DNA of 16,911 nucleotides, from positions 1 to 16,911 of the forward strand of contig BNXD01000033.1 in NCBI GenBank assembly GCA_025999315.1. The letters are read 5' to 3'. Below, in pieces: positions 6,762 to 13,562 of the stretch; the first letter of the stretch is position 1, and every line of letters begins with the position of its first letter. A program made the position numbers and the translations under genes. The notes beneath the pieces were generated by a model. That model did not search any database. It saw nothing but the letters and a program-made list of their open reading frames with translations, and was not told the origin of the DNA. Source of the stretch: Bacteroidia bacterium. GTDB lineage: Bacteria; Bacteroidota; Bacteroidia; Bacteroidales; Rikenellaceae.

Positions 6762-9364
6762 GGCATTGTCTTTCGGATATGTTTATATTTCAACGATGAG
6801 CGAAACTTCTCGCCGCCTGTTTTTTCGGCAGGGGTGAACACGACGGCGATGCTCTCGCCGGGAAGCACATCCATATAATTGTCGCTGAAAAAACCCTCGA
6901 CATCCTCCGCATACAGATAGAGGTTCTTGATGAGTTTGTCCGAGTGGATCCCGATGACAAGATCATTGCCTTTGCGCGTTATGTCCAGCCGGGGTTCCGC
7001 TTCGGGCAACGCGGCGTCCCTGATCTTTGAGAAGTAACGGGTGCCTCGGGCGATGCGGCGCCCATCTTTGGCAGCGTCGACCACGAGCAGTGCGTCGGTC
7101 AGCTCTTCGCCCACCGTGGCCGGGTCGAGTTCGAGGATGACCGTCGACATGTTGCCGGGGATATTCGTCTCTTTGTCGAAGGAGTATAGCGCTCTTCCCA
7201 AAAAGTCGATTATACGCCCCCTCACCTGCACGTTCTCGATCTCTTTCAGTTTGTCGGAAACGAGCTTCACCACCACCTTCCCGTCCCGTTCCGACAGTGA
7301 AAAAATAACGGGTTCGTTGGCCTTTGTCGCAAAATAGTGCATCGCCTTCCACCGCCGGTAATAATCGGTGCCCGACCACGATGCCACCGGCCAACAGTCG
7401 TTCAGCTGCCAGTAGAGCGATCCCATGGTGCGGGGCATGTTGCCCCGGTGAATCTCGATGGCGCTCCTTATCGCCTCGGCCTGCAACACCTGCCCGACAT
7501 AGATAAAGTCTTCAAAACGATCGGGTATGTTGTAGTACATCCCCATATATTCCCTGATCGCGTCGTTGCCTATGGGGCTGCGCTGGTGAGAGAGCATAAC
7601 CTCGGACTGTATGTTGTGATCCTCTGGCAGGGCGTATTTTTTGATCGTGGCCATTTCGGGAAAAGACTGGAACCCGTACTCCGACACAAATCGGCTGGAA
7701 TTTTGCTCAAAGGCATCAAAAGGCAGCTTGCCGTGCCAGACCCCCCAGAAATGGGTATCGCCCTCGGCGAGCAGGTTGGCGTGTCTGGTCGGATCGGCCG
7801 CCATGGGCGAGGAGTGTCTGTAGGGGCGTTGCCCGTCGCAGCGGCCGACCACACGCGGCAGTATCTCCTTGAAAATATCTTCGCAGGCTTTCCACATTTG
7901 GTCCCGCTGTTGGGGCGTGTAGCTCTGTTTTTTCCACATCTTCCAGCCGCCGGAGGGGTTGTGTTGCTGCCAGGCGTTGTCGATCTCGTTATTTCCGCAC
8001 CAGAGAGCGATGCAGGGATGATTCCGAAGCCTTCGGACATTATCCTCAGCCTCGGCCTCGACGCTGGCCAGAAAATCACTGTCGCCGGGATACATCGAAC
8101 ATGCGAACATGAAGTCCTGCCATACGAGTATTCCCCGGCGGTCGCAGAATTCATAAAAGTCGTCGTTCTCGTAAATGCCGCCACCCCATACCCTGAGCAT
8201 GTTCATGTTGGCCTTCACGGCATTGTCGATCTCGTTCCGATACACCTCCCTGGTCAGCCGGTCGGCGAACATGTCGTTGGGAATATGGTTCGCCCCTTTC
8301 ATGAATACCGGGACGCCGTTCAGTTCGACATACATGCCTGTGCCCCGTCCATCCGGATCGGGCTGCTCCACGATCCTGAGCGTACGGATGCCGGTAAGCA
8401 CATTCTTTCGTCCGGTTACTTTGCCCTCGCAGTTCAACGACGCCTCGAAAGTGTAGAGATGCTGGTCGCCCAATCCGTTGGTCCACCACAGTTTCGGGTT
8501 CTCTATCTCGACGGGCAGGGATATGGTGTTCGATCCCCTGGCGATGTGGACCGTCTCTCTGGCCAGACGCCTGCCGTTGTCCCTGTCTGTTATGCAAAGC
8601 TCCGCCCGAGTGTCCGAAAGCCCGACAATCTGAACATGCGCCGTCATCAGGGCTTTTCGCGGGCCGACCTCCACCGTCTCCATATAGAGATCTTCGAGAT
8701 ATGAGTCTTCGGCAAACATGACGCGGACCGGTCTCCAGATTCCGGCGGTCACAAAACGCGGGCCCCAGTCCCAGCCGAAATGGTAAGGCGCCTTGCGCAC
8801 GAAAACCGATACCCTTTCGTCCTCTTTCAACCCTCCGTTAACAGCCTGATCGTTGTTGGCCGGCATCGAATAACCGTGTCGCGCCAACCTTTCGAGGCCT
8901 TCGGTTATGGCCGACCGGAAACAGATGCGCAGCTCGTTGGCGCCCGGTCCGAGCAGGCCGGTAACGTCGACTTTCCACGTGCGGAACATATTGTCGGCCT
9001 CCAGCAGCTTTTGCCCGTTAAGAAATACCTCCGCATAGGTGTCCAGTCCCTCGAAAACGATCTCCGCCTTTTTGCTCGCAGCCTGCCCGGGCGTTACATC
9101 CAGCGATGTTCTGTATTCCCACTCCTGTTTGTCGATCCATTGCAGGTCGCGTTCGTTGGTCCGGTAGTAGGGGTCCTCGATGACCCCATTGCGCAGAAGG
9201 TCGGTGTGTACGCACCCGGGCACCTGCGCGGCCATCCACTCCTGTTTGCCGACCTGTCTGAACTGCCAGCGGGAGTCGACGGTCAACTGCACGGGCATCT
9301 TCTCGCAACATCCGCAGAGGCATACGGCGCATACGGCGCAGGACATGACGACCGCCCTTCTCAC
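6758..9364 (-). CDS. Beta-mannosidase, glycoside hydrolase family GH2, probable lipoprotein
   Basis: An 868-residue exo-glycosidase expected to release mannose from the non-reducing end of beta-mannosides. The acid/base is E460 in WCGNNE and the nucleophile E562 in VSEYG, both in the arrangement of GH2 beta-mannosidases. The domain order (N-terminal jelly roll, Ig-like domain, TIM barrel from about 340, then beta domains) and the length agree with Bacteroides beta-mannosidases. I chose a GTG start at 9364 because it overlaps the upstream stop by 4 bp (GTGA), like other junctions here, and supplies an Arg-Arg n-region; an ATG at 9346 and one at 9403 are alternatives. The signal peptide is oddly Cys-rich (C9, C12, C15, C17, C19, C20) and ends in L-C-G-C19, a non-ideal lipobox. 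A terminal glucosidase or exo-glucosaminidase is less likely. Confidence 0.9.
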   Translation of the reverse strand: MRRAVVMSCAVCAVCLCGCCEKMPVQLTVDSRWQFRQVGKQEWMAAQVPGCVHTDLLRNGVIEDPYYRTNERDLQWIDKQEWEYRTSLDVTPGQAASKKAEIVFEGLDTYAEVFLNGQKLLEADNMFRTWKVDVTGLLGPGANELRICFRSAITEGLERLARHGYSMPANNDQAVNGGLKEDERVSVFVRKAPYHFGWDWGPRFVTAGIWRPVRVMFAEDSYLEDLYMETVEVGPRKALMTAHVQIVGLSDTRAELCITDRDNGRRLARETVHIARGSNTISLPVEIENPKLWWTNGLGDQHLYTFEASLNCEGKVTGRKNVLTGIRTLRIVEQPDPDGRGTGMYVELNGVPVFMKGANHIPNDMFADRLTREVYRNEIDNAVKANMNMLRVWGGGIYENDDFYEFCDRRGILVWQDFMFACSMYPGDSDFLASVEAEAEDNVRRLRNHPCIALWCGNNEIDNAWQQHNPSGGWKMWKKQSYTPQQRDQMWKACEDIFKEILPRVVGRCDGQRPYRHSSPMAADPTRHANLLAEGDTHFWGVWHGKLPFDAFEQNSSRFVSEYGFQSFPEMATIKKYALPEDHNIQSEVMLSHQRSPIGNDAIREYMGMYYNIPDRFEDFIYVGQVLQAEAIRSAIEIHRGNMPRTMGSLYWQLNDCWPVASWSGTDYYRRWKAMHYFATKANEPVIFSLSERDGKVVVKLVSDKLKEIENVQVRGRIIDFLGRALYSFDKETNIPGNMSTVILELDPATVGEELTDALLVVDAAKDGRRIARGTRYFSKIRDAALPEAEPRLDITRKGNDLVIGIHSDKLIKNLYLYAEDVEGFFSDNYMDVLPGESIAVVFTPAEKTGGEKFRSSLKYKHIRKTMP

Positions 9365-10956
9365 AGCTGTCCGACTTGTTTGGCAAGAAACTCCTGCAGC
9401 CATTTATCCATGGAAGCGACCGTAGAGGCGTATTTCTTGTCGCCGGCGCAGTTCACCGTTTCGAGCGGGTCGGTCGCATAATCGTAGAGCTCCCGGGCGA
9501 TGACCTGCGAGGGGTTGTAGGGTTTGGTCGAATCGAAGTTGTCGCCTATCCATACGGTATAGCGAAAACGCCCGTCTCTGAGGGAGTAGCCCATGACCCC
9601 CTTGCCGTTGCTGTTGCGCGGGTATTGCGATACGGCATATTCCCTTGCCGGACGATCGGGATCTTTCATCGTTCGTGTCAGGTCGACTCCGGCAGCATAT
9701 CCCGGCACGGGCAGCCCCGTCATCGAGCAGAGCGTAGGGAATATATCCACGAATTCGGAAACCTGTCCGGTGACGGAGGCCCCGATGCGGGGATCGGAGA
9801 TGATAAGCGGCGAGCGCGTCGCCTGTTCAAAATTGGAGTGCTTGCCCCACAAACCATGATCGCCCAGGTGCCATCCGTGATCGCCGATGACAACGATGAT
9901 CGTATTTTTGTCCGCCTTAGCCTCCTTGAGGGCGCCTATAACCTGCCCTATCATCGCGTCGATGTACGAAACGCAGGCATAATAGCCGTGAAGCAGTTCC
10001 AGTTGCTTTTCGGGCGTTATCGTCCCGTTGTTTCTGCGACTGTCGTTGAATGTGTAAACCGGCGGAATGTCGCAGTAGGTGCGTATCTCCTGGCTGGGAG
10101 GGAAAGCTATCTCGACCGCGTTTTGCGGCTTGCCCTGGAATTCGGCCATTTTCATCTGCTGCCGGTCATACATGTCCCAGTATTTTTTCGGAGCGACAAA
10201 AGGGGTATGGGGCTTGTGAAATCCTATGGCAAAGAAAAAAGGTTTGTCGCCTGCGGCCAGTTTTTTGATCGTCTCGACCCCGGCCCTGGCCAAAGCCCCG
10301 TCGAGATAGGCGTCGTCGGACACATCGGCGCATTCGGTCGCGGGGCCTGCATGGCCTTTTACGTAAAGAGCGGCGTCCTTGCCTTTCAGCCCCTTGGCGG
10401 CGGCCTCCTTTTTTGCACGCTCCAAAGCCGCTATGGCCTCTGCGCCCTGGTATCCCGATGTGGGTTTGGGCGATTTACTGTTAAGATAAAGAATATCGTT
10501 TATATAGGGCACGCTCCACGATCGGCCGTCGTGGCCTTCGTCCACCGTGCGCGGATCGAACACCTTGCCCGAGGCGGCGGTCCGGTAGCCGTTGTTTTTG
10601 AAATATTCGGGCATGGTAACAATGCCGGGCCGTTGCTCGCGGATAAAATGCTTCATGTCCCATATGCGCGTATGGTCGGGCCTTTGGCCGGTCAGCATGC
10701 TCGCCCGCGAAGGCCCCGAAAGCGCCTGCTGGCAATAGTTCAGCATGAACAGCGTTCCGCGCGAGGCTATGGCGTCGATATTGGGCGTCAGAGCGATCGG
10801 GCTGCCATAGCATCCGGTAACCGGTTTGAGGTCATCGGCGAGGATGAACAGCACATTCATCTTTTGCTGCTGCGAAACCGCCTGTGAAACACCCATGACA
10901 GTTGCAGCCGAGGCGAGTATGATTCTCCGTTTATTCATTGTCTGTTCTTTATTCAT
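9361..10956 (-). CDS. S1-family sulfatase, iduronate-2-sulfatase-like, Ser-type
   Basis: A 531-residue exported sulfatase of the iduronate-2-sulfatase-like group (SulfAtlas S1_7-like by appearance). It shows the Asp pair D41-D42 followed by GCYG (48-51), TPNIDAIA, and the maturation signature S80-G-P-S-R84 leading into MLTGQRP, so the formylglycine precursor is Ser. The second metal and active-site block reads GDHGWHLGDHGLWGK, typical of this group. The signal peptide sits at about 7-28 and begins with N-K-R-R after a second in-frame ATG at 10938, which is an equally good or better start; I keep the upstream ATG as the outer limit. The gene is 27 bp after the GH26-like gene and overlaps the GH2 start by 4 bp. 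The similarity to iduronate sulfatases does not mean iduronate is the substrate; context points to a sulfated mannose-containing glycan. Confidence 0.92.
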   Translation of the reverse strand: MNKEQTMNKRRIILASAATVMGVSQAVSQQQKMNVLFILADDLKPVTGCYGSPIALTPNIDAIASRGTLFMLNYCQQALSGPSRASMLTGQRPDHTRIWDMKHFIREQRPGIVTMPEYFKNNGYRTAASGKVFDPRTVDEGHDGRSWSVPYINDILYLNSKSPKPTSGYQGAEAIAALERAKKEAAAKGLKGKDAALYVKGHAGPATECADVSDDAYLDGALARAGVETIKKLAAGDKPFFFAIGFHKPHTPFVAPKKYWDMYDRQQMKMAEFQGKPQNAVEIAFPPSQEIRTYCDIPPVYTFNDSRRNNGTITPEKQLELLHGYYACVSYIDAMIGQVIGALKEAKADKNTIIVVIGDHGWHLGDHGLWGKHSNFEQATRSPLIISDPRIGASVTGQVSEFVDIFPTLCSMTGLPVPGYAAGVDLTRTMKDPDRPAREYAVSQYPRNSNGKGVMGYSLRDGRFRYTVWIGDNFDSTKPYNPSQVIARELYDYATDPLETVNCAGDKKYASTVASMDKWLQEFLAKQVGQL

Positions 10957-10983
10957 TAAGGGCGCGTTAACACACCCTGAAGT

Positions 10984-12618
10984 CTATCTGGCTTCGAGTT
11001 TTTTGCATTTGAGGGTTCCCTCGCGCGAAAAAAGCCCCAGGCAACCTGCCGGGATCACATCGTCCGACGCCTGCACCGCCGCTACCTCGCCGCGTTCTCC
11101 CCGAACAGAGGCGCGTATGTTGCTGCCACGAAAGTCCAGAGTGATCACGAAATCCTCATTTGCAGAGCGGTTTGCCGCCGCTTCGGCCAGAGGGGTCCAA
11201 TGGCCGTTATGGCACCTGAAAAGCGACAGCCTGCCCCCTTCGACCAGTGCGACGTAGAATATGCCTGCCGAGACGCACCTGCCCGCAAGCCCTGTCGCCC
11301 GGCTTCCGGTGCAGACAAAATGAGCCTCGGCCGAGTAATCGCTCCAGTCGGTCGCCCCGAAAAACGCAATGGCCTCCCCGTCGGCATCGCGCCGGTCGAG
11401 CGCGCTTCCCGATGCGTCCCAGTCGCCCCGGAAAACGACCATGGGGGCGTTGGCGGCCGAAAAATCGTTGACATACGGCAGCCGGGGAGCTCTGGGAGTG
11501 ACCGTGATCCGCTCCCGTGTAACCACATAGGGGTCGTCGAGCATTTGGCTGTATCCGGTGTGATAGTCGGGATACTCCCCGGGGATCTTCGATACCGGAA
11601 CAGGCCCCCACTGGCGGTCCCAGGTGATATAGAACGAAAGTTCGGGGCATTTGGCCTTAACCTCGTCCAGCCAGCTCGTCCAGGTACGCCGACGCTCCGG
11701 CTCCACTCTGGGATTCGGCCCGAAATCTCCCAACTCTCCGTTGCCCGCGGGCATTCCCGAGGCGGGTTCGAGGCATCTGAGCGCATGGTTTCGGCTGGCC
11801 AGATATTCGCTTTTGGTGGCGATCATGTCCACATAGCCGTCGCCGGGATAGTGAGGGAAAGTGTGGTCGCCCTGAAATTCCCATATGATATTGTTGCATC
11901 CCTTTACATCGGTCAGATAGTGGTGGAGGTGTCGCCACATGGCGATGCACATTTGAGAGCCCATTCTTTTATTTGAATACCAGAACAGGTCGAGGTATGC
12001 CTCGGTGAAGGGGCGGAAGATGACGGGCACGCCTCTCTCCTGCAAAGCGAGGAAAAATTCGGCCATCCGGTCGCACAGCGCCATCCAGTGGCTGTTCTCG
12101 CCCGTGCCGGGAGTGAGGATGGCGGCGTAATTCACCTCCCTGACCGAATCGCCCTGATCCTCGAAACGTTTCCAGTAGCCGTCCTCCATGGGGGCGTAGA
12201 ACGAGGCGTCGACATGGCATATCCCACCGTTGAACCACCACAACTGGTAGTCGGTTATCATATGGTCGTACCACATGCACTCTTGCAGCGCATCGTTGTC
12301 GGGGCTCAGGCCAAATTCGCCGCAGCATATCCAGGCGTCTATCATGCCGATCCACTTGCCGCTTCGACGCCTGATCTCGGTCACCTCGCCCATGGTGAAG
12401 GGATAGTCGCTCTTGCCGGGGCGAAAACTCCCTCCCAGCCAGTGTCCGGCTATTAACTTATCCGTGCCGTGTACGTCATGGGTCTGCGTCAACAAATATT
12501 CATACAGCGCCGCTGCCTGCGGGGTTGCATTCGGGTTGTCCAGCTTCGCCCGGGGAGGTTTGGCGCACCCCGGAGAAACGACCCACAACGCAAACGCCAG
12601 TAAGGCTATATTTCTCAT
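10984..12618 (-). CDS. GH26-like glycosidase fused to a concanavalin-like domain, probable lipoprotein
   Basis: A 544-residue exported protein, first gene of the minus-strand unit. Residues about 30-370 resemble GH26 (beta-mannanase clan A): GHWLGG at 58-63, then RPF-T-E206 followed by a hydrophobic F-W-Y, and G-E295-L-G. E206 and E295 fit the acid/base and nucleophile. Canonical GH26 has His before the acid/base; here it is Thr205. W333 after strand 7 is also family-like. Residues about 385-544 look like a concanavalin/LamG fold (WSDY near 425, repeated short beta strands, GLF near 528), possibly carbohydrate-binding. I start at the ATG at 12618 because it begins a clean signal sequence ending in S-P-G-C18, a poor but possible lipobox; upstream in-frame ATGs at 12642 and 12681 add no recognisable sequence. 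Cleavage of a beta-mannosidic bond is the best guess, not shown. Confidence 0.8.
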   Translation of the reverse strand: MRNIALLAFALWVVSPGCAKPPRAKLDNPNATPQAAALYEYLLTQTHDVHGTDKLIAGHWLGGSFRPGKSDYPFTMGEVTEIRRRSGKWIGMIDAWICCGEFGLSPDNDALQECMWYDHMITDYQLWWFNGGICHVDASFYAPMEDGYWKRFEDQGDSVREVNYAAILTPGTGENSHWMALCDRMAEFFLALQERGVPVIFRPFTEAYLDLFWYSNKRMGSQMCIAMWRHLHHYLTDVKGCNNIIWEFQGDHTFPHYPGDGYVDMIATKSEYLASRNHALRCLEPASGMPAGNGELGDFGPNPRVEPERRRTWTSWLDEVKAKCPELSFYITWDRQWGPVPVSKIPGEYPDYHTGYSQMLDDPYVVTRERITVTPRAPRLPYVNDFSAANAPMVVFRGDWDASGSALDRRDADGEAIAFFGATDWSDYSAEAHFVCTGSRATGLAGRCVSAGIFYVALVEGGRLSLFRCHNGHWTPLAEAAANRSANEDFVITLDFRGSNIRASVRGERGEVAAVQASDDVIPAGCLGLFSREGTLKCKKLEAR

Positions 12619-13062
12619 GGTTTTAACGTAATTATCCAACATAAGTCGCACTCTCACTCCCCTTTCGCCGACAAAGCGCATGCCTCATCGGTGTAAATAA
12701 AATAGATCCCATAGTTACTTTACGGTTACCTTCGGAGCGTTGACTCGAGATTGTTCGATGAAAACAGGCCTTTTTCTTACTCCATGCCTTAACTATCTGA
12801 CAATAAGAGTCAATGCTCACGCAACCTCTCATTGCTCCGAATGAGACTGTTAATTTGTTTTCACTAAATTACATATTATTTCATTCATCTCAAAACAGGG
12901 ACGATCCGGCAGATGTGAAATTCGTCGTTTCACTGGTCGTATCTTTTGCAATGGCAACACACTACGGTCGAACAATCAACCATTTATCGCCTTTATTGGC
13001 AAAACATGGAACGTTGCGAAAATTTATATGGAATTATTTGCCCGGCGCACTGTGCCCTGGTG

Positions 13063-13135
13063 GCATGATGTAACAAAATGTAGCATGATGGAAGGTGGCA
13101 AGATGTTGTTACATTCTGTTTCGCAGGCAAGATAC
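13063..13135. repeat. Short imperfect direct repeats with an inverted pair
   Basis: The 8-mer GCATGATG appears at 13063-13070 and 13083-13090, exactly 20 bp apart, followed by variants GCAAGATG at 13098-13105 and GCAAGATA at 13127-13134. An inverted pair TGTAACA (13069-13075) and TGTTACA (13107-13113) overlaps them. The periodic spacing could mark operator sites for a regulator of the divergent units, or be chance in AT-rich DNA. Confidence 0.3.
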
Positions 13136-13301
13136 AAAGTCGAAAAACGGTTGCAGAAAACAGCCACATGAAACGCACTTTTTTCATTGTCTCCCTCATT
13201 TCGCAATCCACTGCAGTTTAGGTAATTGCAGGACACGTCGGAAATTATTTCCCCACGCGATCGCCGACGGATATTTGTAAAGATGAAATATTCTGACTAA
13301 C

Positions 13302-13311
13302 TTCAATTGAA
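13302..13311. promoter_or_regulatory. Perfect 10-bp palindrome, possible operator
   Basis: TTCAATTGAA is its own reverse complement. Its right half begins a TTGAAAC that recurs inverted as GTTTCAA at 13354-13360. It lies about 90 bp upstream of the proposed promoter of the plus-strand unit. It could be a regulator binding site; a chance palindrome of this size in AT-rich DNA is also possible. Confidence 0.2.
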
Positions 13312-13402
13312 ACACATTCGGAAATTCGGCGCACATGAAGGAGGCGGGAGCCGGTTTCAACTCGCAATATGCTTGTAATAAATAATATATGCCAAAATAG
13401 TT

Positions 13403-13435
13403 TTTGACATACAGCATAAGAAAAAGATATTTTAT
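13403..13435 (+). promoter_or_regulatory. Candidate promoter of the plus-strand sulfatase/GH26 unit
   Basis: TTTG at 13403-13406 is followed after 21 bp by TATTTTAT at 13428-13435. This fits the Bacteroidota primary-sigma pattern TTTG-N19-21-TAnnTTTG at the first element and spacing, and partly at the second. The same DNA also reads as TTGACA-N18-TATTTT. Transcription would start near 13442 and give a leader of about 120 nt containing the inverted repeat at 13471-13520. Confidence 0.35.
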
Positions 13436-13470
13436 AACTAATCGCCGATCCTTAACATTTGTACGGCATT

Positions 13471-13520
13471 AGGGCGTGTTCACATAAATCGGGATAGTCG
13501 GATTTATGTGAACACGCCCT
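13471..13520. repeat. Perfect 20-bp inverted repeat with a 10-nt loop
   Basis: Arms 13471-13490 and 13501-13520 are exact reverse complements over all 20 bases; the left arm starts AGGGCGTGTT and ends with ATAAATC. The loop is GGGATAGTCG. There is no T-run after either arm, so a terminator is unlikely. It sits 42 bp before the sulfatase start codon, in the presumed leader. The outer bases look like insertion-sequence ends, so it may be a solo terminal-repeat remnant of a mobile element; alternatively it is a large operator or an RNA hairpin controlling the unit. Confidence 0.7.
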
Positions 13521-13562
13521 GGTTGGACCCGCTAAAAAAATTCTAACGAGATACTGTTTTAC

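Larger units (their letters stand above)
12619..13562. promoter_or_regulatory. Divergent intergenic region between the two units
   Basis: This 944-bp stretch is clearly more AT-rich than the flanking genes and separates two divergently transcribed units, so both promoters should lie in it. Small open frames exist (for example 12813-13073 on plus, 13196-13417 on minus) but show no family likeness or start context that supports translation. Possible protein-binding sites: a direct repeat GTTAC at 12714-12718 and 12725-12729 (11 bp apart), an interrupted palindrome GTGAAA/TTTCAC at 12916-12934, a perfect palindrome at 13302-13311 and an inverted pair TTGAAAC/GTTTCAA at 13307-13313 and 13354-13360. 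I found no convincing Bacteroidota -33/-7 pair for the minus-strand unit; CCAACATA at 12636-12643 is a near match to an inverted -7 box but lacks a -33 partner at the right distance. No regulator gene is present. Confidence 0.55.

Noticed and set aside
12636..12675. Promoter for the minus-strand unit (CCAACATA and CAAA at 12672)
   Set aside because: The two elements are 28 bp apart, too far for the Bacteroidota -33/-7 spacing, and the first has a mismatch.
12813..13073. Small plus-strand open frame of 86 codons in the divergent region
   Set aside because: No recognisable motif or start context, and its composition follows the AT-rich intergenic DNA.
13471..13520. Inverted repeat as a transcription terminator
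   Set aside because: Neither side is followed by a T-run, and no gene on either strand ends next to it.
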